NCBI GenBank assembly: GCA_945860895.1
Contig: CAMASK010000006.1
Location: 1-64,000, forward strand
DNA: 64,000 bases
Direction: 5' to 3'
From: Bacteriovorax stolpii
GTDB lineage: Bacteria > Bdellovibrionota > Bacteriovoracia > Bacteriovoracales > Bacteriovoracaceae
This document shows positions 1 through 8,668 of the stretch, one piece after another (the stretch's first letter is position 1; each line of letters begins with the position of its first letter). A program made the position numbers and the translations under genes. The notes beneath the pieces were generated by a model that saw only the letters and a program-made list of their open reading frames with translations, did not search any database and was not told the origin of the DNA.

Positions 1-875
1 ATTTTTGGAAGAAGCTGTTGAGCAACTACACCCTGAAGAACGAATGAAAGAAGAGTTCTGATTTGCTCCTGTTGCTCGTGAGAAAACACGTTAATAATCC
101 GGTTAATTGTTTGTACCGTGGAATTGGTGTGTAGAGTACCGAATACAACGTGTCCCGTTTCAGCAATAGTTAATGCAGCCTCAATTGTTTCTGGGTCTCG
201 GAGCTCACCCACCAAAACGATATCGGGATCCTGTCGAAGTAAGGATTTAATCCCCTTAGTAAAACTAAGTGTATCGGCACCAATCTCACGCTGGTTAATA
301 AGTGACAATTTATGTTGATGCACAAATTCAATCGGATCTTCAAGAGTGATAATGTGGTTTGGAGCTCCAGCATTTAACTTATCTATTATAGAAGCAAGTG
401 TTGTCGATTTACCTGAACCCGTTGGACCGGTAACAAGAAAAAGTCCAGAAGCAACGTCCACCATGTCTAAAAGGATGGGTGGTAAACCCAGAGCTTCAAA
501 ATCGGGGATAAGACTAGGAATCTGTCGAAAGACGGCCGCAACTGCGCCCTTTGAATAAAAGACGTTTGCACGAAAACGTGCCAGACCTTTGATGCCGAAA
601 GAAAAATCTAATTCAAGATTTTTCTCCAATTCTGCTTTTTGTTTTTCAGTTAAAATTTGATAAATAAGTCTTTTGGTATCATCTGGCAAAAGACTTCCTA
701 CTTTAACACGCACTATGTCGCCACTAATACGCATGCCAGGTGCACTACCGACGGTTAAGTGCAGATCGGACGCGCCATTATCAACCATAACTTTAAATAA
801 CTGCTGGATTTGCAGGCTTCCAATTCCTTGTTCAACAGCTGTTTTAGTTTGGGTTTGGGTACTGTCGCTGGCCAT
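1..875 (-). CDS. pilT: Type IV pilus retraction ATPase PilT (3' end cut by window)
   Basis: Hexameric cytoplasmic ATPase that depolymerises type IV pili for retraction. About 291 residues are visible, running off the left edge with no stop codon. Seen: an N-terminal region with the DLHLTVG stretch (about residues 37-43), Walker A GPTGSGKS (about 150-157), an acidic box around TLEDPIEF, Walker B-like DPDIVLVGELRD and the GTLHTN histidine box, all typical of the PilT/GspE family. The PilT assignment over PilB rests on the short N-terminal domain and the absence of a four-cysteine zinc motif. The ATG at 875 has a good Shine-Dalgarno (AGGAG, 5 nt spacing). It lies 8 nt after the pilB stop, so the two are probably co-transcribed. 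Confidence 0.95.
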   Translation of the reverse strand, partial: MASDSTQTQTKTAVEQGIGSLQIQQLFKVMVDNGASDLHLTVGSAPGMRISGDIVRVKVGSLLPDDTKRLIYQILTEKQKAELEKNLELDFSFGIKGLARFRANVFYSKGAVAAVFRQIPSLIPDFEALGLPPILLDMVDVASGLFLVTGPTGSGKSTTLASIIDKLNAGAPNHIITLEDPIEFVHQHKLSLINQREIGADTLSFTKGIKSLLRQDPDIVLVGELRDPETIEAALTIAETGHVVFGTLHTNSTVQTINRIINVFSHEQQEQIRTLLSFVLQGVVAQQLLPK

Positions 876-883
876 GCTAACTC

Positions 884-2560
884 CTAAAGTTGATCTGAAG
901 CAGAGTTTGAAACTGCTTCCTCAAGTGTTGTTAATCCTTGTGCCACTTTTGTAAGTGCACACATTCTTAAAGTTTTCATACCATCTCTGATAGCTTGTCT
1001 TTTAATATCATCAGAAGAGGAATTTCTAAGAATGAGCTCCCGTACCTTTGGTGTAACTGAAAGGACTTCATAAATTGCGACACGCCCTTTATAGCCTGTA
1101 TTGTTACAAATCTCGCAACCCTTACCCTTATAAACTTTTATCTTTTCAGCTGAAGCTGGTGCAAAACCGCAAGCAATTAACTCATCTAGTGAAACTTTAT
1201 TTTCTTCCCTACAATTAATACAAATTTTTCGGCACAACCTCTGAGCAACAATTACGTTGAGAGCTGCCACCACAAGAAAAGGTTCAATCCCCATGTTTAA
1301 CAGTCGCGTAACTGTTGCAGGTGCATCATTGGTATGCAGGGTAGATAAAACTAAGTGACCAGTAAGTGCTGCTTCTACTGCAATTTCACCCACCTCTAAA
1401 TCTCGAATTTCCCCCACCATAATAATATCCGGGTCTTGTCTTAAAAATGCTTTAAGAGCGACGGCAAAGGTTAATCCAACTTCTTTTTTTACATTTACTT
1501 GATTACAACCTTCCAGGTTAAACTCACACGGGTCTTCAGCAGTGGAAATATTATTATCAGGTGTGTTTAAGTCAGCGAGAGCAGAGTAAAGAGTTGTTGT
1601 TTTACCGGAACCAGTTGGACCAGTTACAAGACACATACCATATGGACGATGGATCCCTTCTTTAAAAACTTCAAGCTGCTTTTGTTCAAATCCTAACTTT
1701 GTCATATCTAATTGCAAATTAGAAGAATCCAGAAGTCGAAGAACAATTTTTTCGCCAAACAATGTTGGAAGAGATGAAACTCGATAATCAATAGGGTTAC
1801 CCCCGATTAGAAGCTTGATACGGCCATCTTGCGGTTTACGTTTTTCTGAAATATCCATCTGGGACATAATCTTTAAACGAGACAAGACTGAAGCCATCAT
1901 ACTTTTAGGAGGCTGGGCAACTTCAACCAAATTACCATCAACACGAAGCCTGACTCTGAAAATCTTCTCGTATGGCTCAACGTGTATATCTGAAGCCTTC
2001 TTAACATAGGCTTCTGCCAGAAGCCGGTTTACGAATGTTACAACGTCATCGGAAATATCTTCTGCTTTAACACTTTCCTCAGTGACTGCAGCAGTGGCAG
2101 CCGTCACTTCTTGAATATTGTTAATCAGATCATCTACAGAATCTTTAATGCCAGAATACAATTTTCTCCACGAAGAAATATTCGTGAGGATAAACTCAAC
2201 TTGTTTCTTGAAAATATCAGTTAGCTCTTTTGTTCCTTCAGCAACAACACTTGGATCAAACGTAGCAAGCGTTACCTTAGATGCTGTTTTTTGAATTGGA
2301 ATTGCCCTCCACTTAACCACATGACGCTTTTTAAGTGTTTGCAATGTTTCTGGTGGTACTTTTGCATTTTTTAAATCAATAAAGGTAATAGAAAACTTTT
2401 CAGAGCAAATTTTTGCAAATTTATTTTCATCAAAATAGGGCATCGATAAAAGTTCAAATTCATTAATCTCATCGTCCCTCCCCATGGAGAGGCGGCGCAA
2501 CTCTTTTAGAGTTGCCATTCCGGTATTGGTGACAATGTCGATGAAATCTTTACGAATCAT
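884..2560 (-). CDS. pilB: Type IV pilus assembly ATPase PilB (GspE/PilB family)
   Basis: Cytoplasmic motor that drives type IV pilus extension. The 558 residues hold an N-terminal GspE/MshEN-type domain (about 1-150), the SDIHVEP motif (about 190-196), Walker A GPTGSGKT (314-321), the acidic box TAEDPCEF, Walker B DPDIIMVGEIRD and the STLHTNDAPATVTRL box. Two CxxC pairs (CINC and CEIC) form the zinc site usual in PilB/GspE but absent from PilT. The length is near the family norm of about 560-570. The ATG at 2560 has only a weak upstream purine run (AAGGG, about 11 nt away), and a second ATG lies 14 codons in. pilT follows immediately. The gene is separated from aroE by 57 bp, where I infer a promoter but see no convincing hexamers. 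Confidence 0.96.
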   Translation of the reverse strand: MIRKDFIDIVTNTGMATLKELRRLSMGRDDEINEFELLSMPYFDENKFAKICSEKFSITFIDLKNAKVPPETLQTLKKRHVVKWRAIPIQKTASKVTLATFDPSVVAEGTKELTDIFKKQVEFILTNISSWRKLYSGIKDSVDDLINNIQEVTAATAAVTEESVKAEDISDDVVTFVNRLLAEAYVKKASDIHVEPYEKIFRVRLRVDGNLVEVAQPPKSMMASVLSRLKIMSQMDISEKRKPQDGRIKLLIGGNPIDYRVSSLPTLFGEKIVLRLLDSSNLQLDMTKLGFEQKQLEVFKEGIHRPYGMCLVTGPTGSGKTTTLYSALADLNTPDNNISTAEDPCEFNLEGCNQVNVKKEVGLTFAVALKAFLRQDPDIIMVGEIRDLEVGEIAVEAALTGHLVLSTLHTNDAPATVTRLLNMGIEPFLVVAALNVIVAQRLCRKICINCREENKVSLDELIACGFAPASAEKIKVYKGKGCEICNNTGYKGRVAIYEVLSVTPKVRELILRNSSSDDIKRQAIRDGMKTLRMCALTKVAQGLTTLEEAVSNSASDQL

Positions 2561-2617
2561 AGTACTGTTAACCCTTTAATAGTATGTTACCATTTTCGGA
2601 GTTTTAAGCACTTAAGT

Positions 2618-3313
2618 TTAATGAATGTTTCTTTGCCAGAATGCCCAAGCGGCTTTGGCCTGCAAAGTGAGCATCTCCTGACCATCCTGGTACTCCTTTA
2701 CCTTTAATGGCAGAGTATTTTGGTGGGGATAAAAGCGATAATTAAAGTCCCAGAAATAAAAATTCCGGGAAATATTCCCCATGAAATGAAAATCTCTTGA
2801 ACAAGCATTTATCACAAGAGTGGCTTGATCACTTTTAGAAAGCTTGGACAAATCGAGATGTTCTAAATCAGATTGATTCGAACGGGAAAATTGTTCCACT
2901 GAAAGATGTAATTCTGAAGCCACTAGCAGTGTAATCCTTGCCATAACCCCACTACCGAGCAGAATCAAGTGAAGTCCCGGTATGCGCTTTTGATAATTCT
3001 GCAAAATTTCTCTTACTGCTAAGAGATCAGTGTTTGTTGCGATATAGCCATTATTTGTCAGAGCTATTGTATTTATTGCTTTTAACTTTTCAATAGAATC
3101 ATCTTGTATCGTCACATCCTTTAAATAGAAACTTTTAAAAGGAGAAGTGATATTTAGACCCTGATATTTTTTTGATAATTCAACAAGCGAAGGCAGTAAG
3201 CTTTCATCACCTAGGTCTATCAGATCATATAAAACCTCTGGTCCGATTATTTTTTTATATAAATCGGGTGATAGAGAGTGAGAAATATTCTTGCCAATTA
3301 AACCAAATCTCAT
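2618..3313 (-). CDS. aroE: Shikimate dehydrogenase-like protein (short form)
   Basis: Predicted NADP-dependent reduction of 3-dehydroshikimate to shikimate in aromatic amino-acid synthesis. Seen: the SHSLSP substrate motif (about residues 11-16), the catalytic lysine in NITSPFK (family NxTxPxK), the INT and NTD motifs carrying the conserved Asn and Asp, a nucleotide-binding GSGVMAR in place of the usual GAGGAAR, and a C-terminal QEMLTLQA block matching the family's MLVxQA. The 231 residues are about 40 fewer than typical, mostly from a contracted NADP domain, and NTDLLA replaces NTDxxG. This could therefore be a divergent AroE with altered cofactor or substrate preference. The start overlaps the ribF stop by 4 nt, making it the last gene of the long bat-ribF-aroE operon. 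Confidence 0.85.
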   Translation of the reverse strand: MRFGLIGKNISHSLSPDLYKKIIGPEVLYDLIDLGDESLLPSLVELSKKYQGLNITSPFKSFYLKDVTIQDDSIEKLKAINTIALTNNGYIATNTDLLAVREILQNYQKRIPGLHLILLGSGVMARITLLVASELHLSVEQFSRSNQSDLEHLDLSKLSKSDQATLVINACSRDFHFMGNISRNFYFWDFNYRFYPHQNTLPLKVKEYQDGQEMLTLQAKAAWAFWQRNIH

Positions 3314-4251
3314 TTTTTTCTCAAAAAATCTTTCGCAAAGACCACATCGCTTTTTATTTGCGAAATTAAATCATTCACTGTTGGAAACTTTTGCTCATCT
3401 CTTACTTTATAAAGAAACTCAATGTCTAAAACTTCACCATAGATATCAATATCAAAGTCGAATAAATTCGTCTCAATATTAATTTTGTGAGTATCTTTGA
3501 ATGTTGGGTTATGACCAATATTTGTAATCGAATTATAAGTCATCTTATTGTAGATGGTACGTGTTACATAAACTCCACGGTGAGGCACAATCAAATCAGG
3601 AGAAACCTGGATATTAGCAGTAGGAAAACCAATTTTTTTTCCTCTTCCTTCTCCTTTAATCACTACTCCTTCAAGGTGAAAAGGTCTGGCCAGTAATTCT
3701 TCAACCTCGGAGATTTTTCCAGAAATTAAAAGATCTCTGATCAGACTTGATGAGACGACTTTCCCATTGAATTCAAATTTAGGCTGAATTTCAACTTCAA
3801 CATTTAATGGCTTGCATAAAGCTTTAACCAGATCATAGCCACCCTGCTTATTTGCACCAAAAGCGAAATCATACCCAAGATAAAAGTCTTTGAGATTAGG
3901 GTAGGCGAGCAGATGTTTTTTTAAAAATTCTTCTGGTGAGAGGGTACTAAAATCTCTTGTAAAACCAATCTCCACCAGGAAATCAACGCCCAATGCCTTC
4001 AAGAGCCTTCTTCGCTGTTCATAACTATTGATTAGAAATCTTTCTTTTTCTGGTTTCAATATTTTTTGAGGATGAGGAATAAATGTCACAACAACAAACG
4101 ATTGTTTTTTTTTCAAACAATCATTTTTAATTTTTTTTAAAAGTTCACGATGTCCTAAATGAACTCCATCGAAATTTCCGATGGTAAGGCCAATAGCTGG
4201 ATATTTATCGTTAGCCTTTGGTAATTCAAGTAGGTTGTGAAGTATCTTCAT
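3310..4251 (-). CDS. ribF: Bifunctional riboflavin kinase/FMN adenylyltransferase
   Basis: Converts riboflavin to FMN and then FAD in the cytoplasm. The 313 residues match the usual bacterial RibF length. Seen: the N-terminal nucleotidyltransferase domain with TIGNFDGVHLGH near residue 25, and a C-terminal flavokinase domain beginning at the GEGRGKKIGFPTANI signature (about residue 200). It overlaps batD by 26 bp upstream and aroE by 4 bp downstream, so it is translationally coupled in the same minus-strand operon. Its presence at the end of a bat/moxR operon is unusual, because the bat genes have no recognised flavin role. The start codon is the ATG at 4251. Confidence 0.96.
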   Translation of the reverse strand: MKILHNLLELPKANDKYPAIGLTIGNFDGVHLGHRELLKKIKNDCLKKKQSFVVVTFIPHPQKILKPEKERFLINSYEQRRRLLKALGVDFLVEIGFTRDFSTLSPEEFLKKHLLAYPNLKDFYLGYDFAFGANKQGGYDLVKALCKPLNVEVEIQPKFEFNGKVVSSSLIRDLLISGKISEVEELLARPFHLEGVVIKGEGRGKKIGFPTANIQVSPDLIVPHRGVYVTRTIYNKMTYNSITNIGHNPTFKDTHKINIETNLFDFDIDIYGEVLDIEFLYKVRDEQKFPTVNDLISQIKSDVVFAKDFLRKK

Positions 4252-5887
4252 TTTTTACGCTTTGAATGTATTTATCAAGTTCCCTAAAAGATTCGGCTTT
4301 ATAAGTGAACTTGAACTGAGTTTTAGTATGCGAATAATCTTTATAGTCATTGCAATTGAGTAAATCAATAAAATATGTTTTTGTCTCTTTTTTTAAGTCG
4401 GCTTCTTTTATTAGCGATAATGGAGATTTTCCAGAACGAGATATTAAAGGGCTAATCCACTGTGCAAATTCATGTAACTGGAATTGGCCTTTTTTAAAAT
4501 TACGAGGAATAGTGCTTGAACCAAATGAAGGAAGTTTTTCTCGGGTTATTACGATTCCCAAAGATATGAGAATGGCTACCACCAGCAAAGAAATATTAAG
4601 ATAACTTAAGAAATTTTTCCAGGTCTTGGTCTCTTCAAACTTTGGTAAAGCTAAAGTCAGAGGCAATTTAGAAGTATCATTTATTTTAGTAGGTTCATTT
4701 GGTTTTTGCTCCGACTTAAAAGCGACTGCATTTCCACCAGCCACTACAATCTCAGGAATATTCAACTGAATAGGTACATATCTGGAACCATCAGGATCAA
4801 AATAGGCCAGCGAGATGGTAGCTAATGGAATTTTAAGATTTGCTTTCGGTAAGAAAGTATAATCAAAAACTTTCGTAGCTTGGTCAGCATCCATTATTTT
4901 TAAATCACCATTGGACTCAAATTCTTCTAAATCAGGATGCTTTAAAATGACAGGAGCTTCCATATTTTCTAATGCCCCTCCACCAGTTACTGTCAGCTTC
5001 ACTTCCAATGGTTCATTTACGATTAGACGGGTATTATTAATCTGTAAATTGAAGTCATGCTTACCTACTAGGCCCGTGAAATTTGCTGGCTTGCCTTCTT
5101 CGGGCAATGGCATCACATCGACTTTTACAATTTCACTTGAAACAGTTTTAACGCGTGTTTCACGATTAAAACCAAATCCACCAAAGGGGTCACTTCCTCT
5201 TTGAGTAAGCACTGTTGCAGATAGGTGCAATGGATCAATTTTCAATTCACCGATTTTTTCAGGAAAAAGTTTTACACCATAAATTTGAGTTCTAATATAA
5301 AGCTGTCCATCGACATTAACTCTCTCTGATCGATCGGGTTCCTGTAAAAATCGTTTTAAAAAATTATTAAGCTTAGGATATTTCTTAATATCTAGATTAC
5401 TTACTTGAACCTTACTGTAGAGGTAGTAGCGGACAATGATTCCTTCACCCAGATAAATATTCTTTTTGGGTACATCCGCCATTACAAAAACATCAGCTGC
5501 TACTTCTGGCTCTTTTATAATGTTAAATGAAAATGTAGGATGACGAATAACTTTAGATCCTAGTTGAACCGAAATGTCCCGCAAGTGTGCCGGACCGGGT
5601 TCACTTGCCGACAGCTCATAAACAATAGTCATCTCTCGGGAAGATTTAAATTGGCCATTTATCCACACTGAACTAGTTTTTATTCCGTAGTTGTTTTTTC
5701 CCACGACTTCCACTTTATAGGGACTAAAATTAATTACTGGTTCTTCATCAGCATCAGTAAATATGCGAAAAATGGCCCTAAACATTTCTCCTGCTATCGG
5801 CTTTGCAGGATTTAATTCAATCTTTACTTCATCAGCAAGTGCGTAATTCATACAGAGAAAAAAAATCATCAATAACAGTGTTTTCAT
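4226..5887 (-). CDS. batD: BatD-type oxygen-tolerance protein
   Basis: Member of the Bat (Bacteroides aerotolerance) set. It has an exported N-terminus (about MKTLLLMIFFLCMNYALA), a long periplasmic beta-rich region, a transmembrane segment (about residues 430-450, NISLLVVAILISLGIVI) and a cytoplasmic tail of about 100 residues. The family sits beside the VWA proteins BatA and BatB, and its biochemical role is not established. I place the start at the ATG at 5887, because it gives a clean signal peptide and lies one base past the batB stop (TGAGATG), a typical coupling arrangement. An in-frame GTG seven codons upstream would add charged residues before the signal peptide. The 3' end overlaps ribF by 26 bp. 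Confidence 0.88.
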   Translation of the reverse strand: MKTLLLMIFFLCMNYALADEVKIELNPAKPIAGEMFRAIFRIFTDADEEPVINFSPYKVEVVGKNNYGIKTSSVWINGQFKSSREMTIVYELSASEPGPAHLRDISVQLGSKVIRHPTFSFNIIKEPEVAADVFVMADVPKKNIYLGEGIIVRYYLYSKVQVSNLDIKKYPKLNNFLKRFLQEPDRSERVNVDGQLYIRTQIYGVKLFPEKIGELKIDPLHLSATVLTQRGSDPFGGFGFNRETRVKTVSSEIVKVDVMPLPEEGKPANFTGLVGKHDFNLQINNTRLIVNEPLEVKLTVTGGGALENMEAPVILKHPDLEEFESNGDLKIMDADQATKVFDYTFLPKANLKIPLATISLAYFDPDGSRYVPIQLNIPEIVVAGGNAVAFKSEQKPNEPTKINDTSKLPLTLALPKFEETKTWKNFLSYLNISLLVVAILISLGIVITREKLPSFGSSTIPRNFKKGQFQLHEFAQWISPLISRSGKSPLSLIKEADLKKETKTYFIDLLNCNDYKDYSHTKTQFKFTYKAESFRELDKYIQSVKNEDTSQPT

Positions 5888-5888
5888 C

Positions 5889-7694
5889 TCACCAGTCCTT
5901 ATTCTCACGGGATTTGCGTCGATTCATATCCCGGGTACTTTGTTCAATAATCTTTAACTGCAACTGTCTATCATCTGATAATAATTGCTTTAGCTTTGGG
6001 GAAACTTTTTGGGGTGGAAGTTTCTGCTTATTCTCCTCGTTTGAGGATTGCTCATTATTTTTATTTTCATCTTTTTTATCTTCGTCCTTATTCTTTTCAT
6101 TGTCTTTTTCTTGATCAGAATCTTTTTTGTCTTTCTGATTCTGATCTTTGTCCTGAGAATCCTTTTTCTCTTTAGGATCCTTAGTGTTGCCACCTTTTTG
6201 CTGCTTATCTTTACCCTCACCGCTATTTTGTTGCTGACTATTATCTTTTTCCTTATTTTCCTTATTTTCTTTATTCTCTTTATTTTCTTTATTTTCTTTT
6301 TCCTGGTCCTTCTTTTGCTGCTGTTTTTTCTCTTCCTGAACTTTAAAATAATTAAGGATATTATTTTCTATAATCTCTTTAACTTTTTTGGTTTTGTCTG
6401 ATTTGGGGTCCAATGAAGACAGCAGATTCTCATAGGTCTCGAGACCTTTCTGTCCTTCGCCTTTTTCCAGTAATGCTGTTGCATAGTTAAGGTAGGCTTC
6501 AGGAGGAATATCTTTACTGATAGAATCTTTCGATAGATTTTCGTTATAGAGAGCTAGTGCTTCACTATGAGCGCCTGCTTTTTGCAACTCATCGGCCAGC
6601 TTAATTTTTTCGAGCTGTGACAAGTCCCCTTTTTGAAGGAGTTCCATGTTCCTTAAGATCTCAGGGGAATATTCGCGCAGCTCTTTTTCGTCTGCCTTTA
6701 CCGGAGAAATGATGAGAAGAACTCCAAGGCTAAAAACACGGATCACTTTCATAAAATAGGATAATATGAGCAGAATTAGAGCTGGAACTACTGCCCATTC
6801 CATCATAACAGGCTTTATGACCATATCCTGCTCTTTATCACCTTTGGCCCCGTCGCCTTTAAAAAAATCAAGGATTTCATCGGAAGGAAGGGTATAGGTA
6901 TTGGCTATCCAATATTTTCCAGAGGGAACGTCCGCTGCAACTTTTTTAAAAAATCCCTCATTTAGTTTAGTGATGACATCTTGACCACGATTTTTTTTAT
7001 ATCCAAATCTAAATCCGCGGCCATCATCAAGAGGTATTCTGCCTCCCTGATTAGTACCAACTCCAACTAGGGCGAGATTAATTTCTTTTGGAACATTTAA
7101 ACCAATATCTTGAGCTGTTTCTTCTCCATCTGTAATAACAAGAATATTACCTCTGGCCTCACCAGTTTCTTTGAAATATTGGATACTTTCTTGTATTGCT
7201 GCCGTTAGTGCTGATGAACCATTTTGATTTCTTAAATTTTTTATGCTTTCAAGACGAGCATCTATGAGATCAAGATCATTGGTAAAAGGGACAATCTTCT
7301 TTTGAATTTCTGCGAAGGCCACAATGGATAGTTGTTGGCCGGCCGCTTTCCTGGCAAAATGCTTAGCGATTAAAACAGCTTTTTGTAAGCGGCTTGGTTT
7401 GACATCTTCCGCGAGCATACTGGCCGAAGTATCCATTAAAATTATAGTTCTTTGAGTGGGGATACCCGCCTTAATTTTCTCCTCAGGACCTCTTAAATCC
7501 ACTAAACTGAAAACTAATAAACTTATTCCACTTATAAAAAGGAAAGTTGAAAGATAACTAAAGAAACTACGATTATAGAACCAATAGAGTTTAACAACTT
7601 TAAAAAATTTTTTTTCTAACCATAATGTTAAAAATATAAAAATGGCTAAAGATAAAACAATCCACGGCAAATATTCAGAATGTTCGTAATTCAT
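5889..7694 (-). CDS. batB: BatB-BatC fusion: VWA membrane protein with TPR and charged low-complexity tail
   Basis: Aerotolerance-type membrane protein. Seen in order: two N-terminal transmembrane helices (about residues 10-25 and 45-65), a von Willebrand factor A domain with MIDAS residues DTSAS (D88, S90, S92), and a hydrophobic stretch at about 302-331. TPR-like helices follow (about 350-450), then a tail of about 110 residues made almost only of K, E, N, Q and D (about 455-560), and a basic C-terminus. The block from Met315 reads as a complete signal peptide (MKVIRVFSLGVLLIISPVKA) of a separate TPR protein, so this is most simply a BatB-BatC gene fusion. It overlaps batA by 4 nt and abuts batD. 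The VWA part is certain; the BatC naming of the tail is inference. Confidence 0.9.
   Translation of the reverse strand: MNYEHSEYLPWIVLSLAIFIFLTLWLEKKFFKVVKLYWFYNRSFFSYLSTFLFISGISLLVFSLVDLRGPEEKIKAGIPTQRTIILMDTSASMLAEDVKPSRLQKAVLIAKHFARKAAGQQLSIVAFAEIQKKIVPFTNDLDLIDARLESIKNLRNQNGSSALTAAIQESIQYFKETGEARGNILVITDGEETAQDIGLNVPKEINLALVGVGTNQGGRIPLDDGRGFRFGYKKNRGQDVITKLNEGFFKKVAADVPSGKYWIANTYTLPSDEILDFFKGDGAKGDKEQDMVIKPVMMEWAVVPALILLILSYFMKVIRVFSLGVLLIISPVKADEKELREYSPEILRNMELLQKGDLSQLEKIKLADELQKAGAHSEALALYNENLSKDSISKDIPPEAYLNYATALLEKGEGQKGLETYENLLSSLDPKSDKTKKVKEIIENNILNYFKVQEEKKQQQKKDQEKENKENKENKENKENKEKDNSQQQNSGEGKDKQQKGGNTKDPKEKKDSQDKDQNQKDKKDSDQEKDNEKNKDEDKKDENKNNEQSSNEENKQKLPPQKVSPKLKQLLSDDRQLQLKIIEQSTRDMNRRKSRENKDW
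6243..6302 (-). repeat. Tandem 9-bp repeat encoding Lys-Glu-Asn units in the BatC-like tail
   Basis: About six imperfect copies of a 9-bp unit (coding strand AAAGAAAAT / AAGGAAAAT) give consecutive KEN triplets at residues 466-484 of the BatB-BatC fusion. The unit is a multiple of three, so gain or loss of copies would change the tail length without shifting the frame. Confidence 0.85.
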
Positions 7695-8668
7695 GCAACA
7701 TCCTTTAGTAAAATGCGGCGTAAAAACTCAACCGCAAAAATCAAGCAAACTCCAAATAGCAAAAAAGAATAATACTGCTCATCATAAATAATTTTATTAC
7801 TGACTTTAATTTCGGTTTTTTCAAGCTTTTGAATATCTTCTAAAATTTCTTTTAATGCTCCATTACTCTTTGCGGGATAAAATTTTCCACCAGTCATATC
7901 GCTGATTTCTTTTAAGGTTTTGTAGTCAATAGATCCACCGGGTATCAGCTGATATTGGGTCCCAAAGATTCCATTTCCAACTGGTATTTTGGCATCTTCA
8001 TCAGTTCCTAACCCAATGGTATAAACTTTAATGCCAAACTTTTTAGCTTCTTCAGCAGCTTGGATCGGAGTAAGTGTTCCCACGTTGGCGACACCATCAG
8101 TTAAAAGAATAATAACTTTATTTTTAGTTTCGGAATTTACTGCCCTGGCAACAGACAAAGCAAGTCCATCACCAATATTAGTACCACTGCCTAAAAAACC
8201 AATAGATATCTCTGCTAAAATCTGATCCACAAGAGATGGGTCTGTTGTTAATGGTAGAAGAGTGAAGACTTTTTCAGAAAAAATGACTACTGAAATTCTA
8301 TCAGTAGGGCGCATTCGTACGAATTCTCTAATACGTTCTTTTGCAACTTCCAGACGATTGGGCTTAATATCTTCGGCCAACATCGAACGAGAAACATCGA
8401 TACAAATGATTACATCATTGACTTCTATGTTTGAAGGTGAAAATTTCTGGGCTTTTCTTGGTTGCATCAATGAATAACTAAGATAAGCCCAGCCAACTAT
8501 GCCAACGAGGAATAATGCAACTCTAAGTATCTTTTTTAACCAAGTTTTAGTATTTGTCTGCATGGGAAAAAACAAAGGAGAGCGGACGAATACTTTCCAA
8601 TAATCAAAACTCCACATAATAGCGGCAATGGCCCCAACCCAAACAAGATAAGGAGTTCTAAATTCCAT
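7691..8668 (-). CDS. batA: BatA-type VWA domain membrane protein
   Basis: Membrane-anchored von Willebrand factor A protein of the Bat set. Seen: a transmembrane segment at about residues 48-68, a VWA domain with the complete MIDAS motif DVSRS (D91, S93, S95), later threonine and aspartate positions (LTTDPS, LLTDGVANVGTLTP), and a C-terminal transmembrane helix (about 300-318). The length of 325 is typical of BatA. VWA MIDAS sites bind a divalent cation and mediate protein-protein contacts. The neighbours MoxR and DUF58 suggest an AAA+ chaperone system acting on or with these proteins; that link is inferred from context. Start and stop overlap the flanking genes by 11 and 4 nt. Confidence 0.92.
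   Translation of the reverse strand: MEFRTPYLVWVGAIAAIMWSFDYWKVFVRSPLFFPMQTNTKTWLKKILRVALFLVGIVGWAYLSYSLMQPRKAQKFSPSNIEVNDVIICIDVSRSMLAEDIKPNRLEVAKERIREFVRMRPTDRISVVIFSEKVFTLLPLTTDPSLVDQILAEISIGFLGSGTNIGDGLALSVARAVNSETKNKVIILLTDGVANVGTLTPIQAAEEAKKFGIKVYTIGLGTDEDAKIPVGNGIFGTQYQLIPGGSIDYKTLKEISDMTGGKFYPAKSNGALKEILEDIQKLEKTEIKVSNKIIYDEQYYSFLLFGVCLIFAVEFLRRILLKDVA

Noticed and set aside
6048-6401. Long plus-strand reading frame rich in Phe, Ile and Leu
   Set aside because: It is the antisense of the K/E/N-rich tail of the Bat fusion; the hydrophobic composition is only the complement of AAA/GAA codons.
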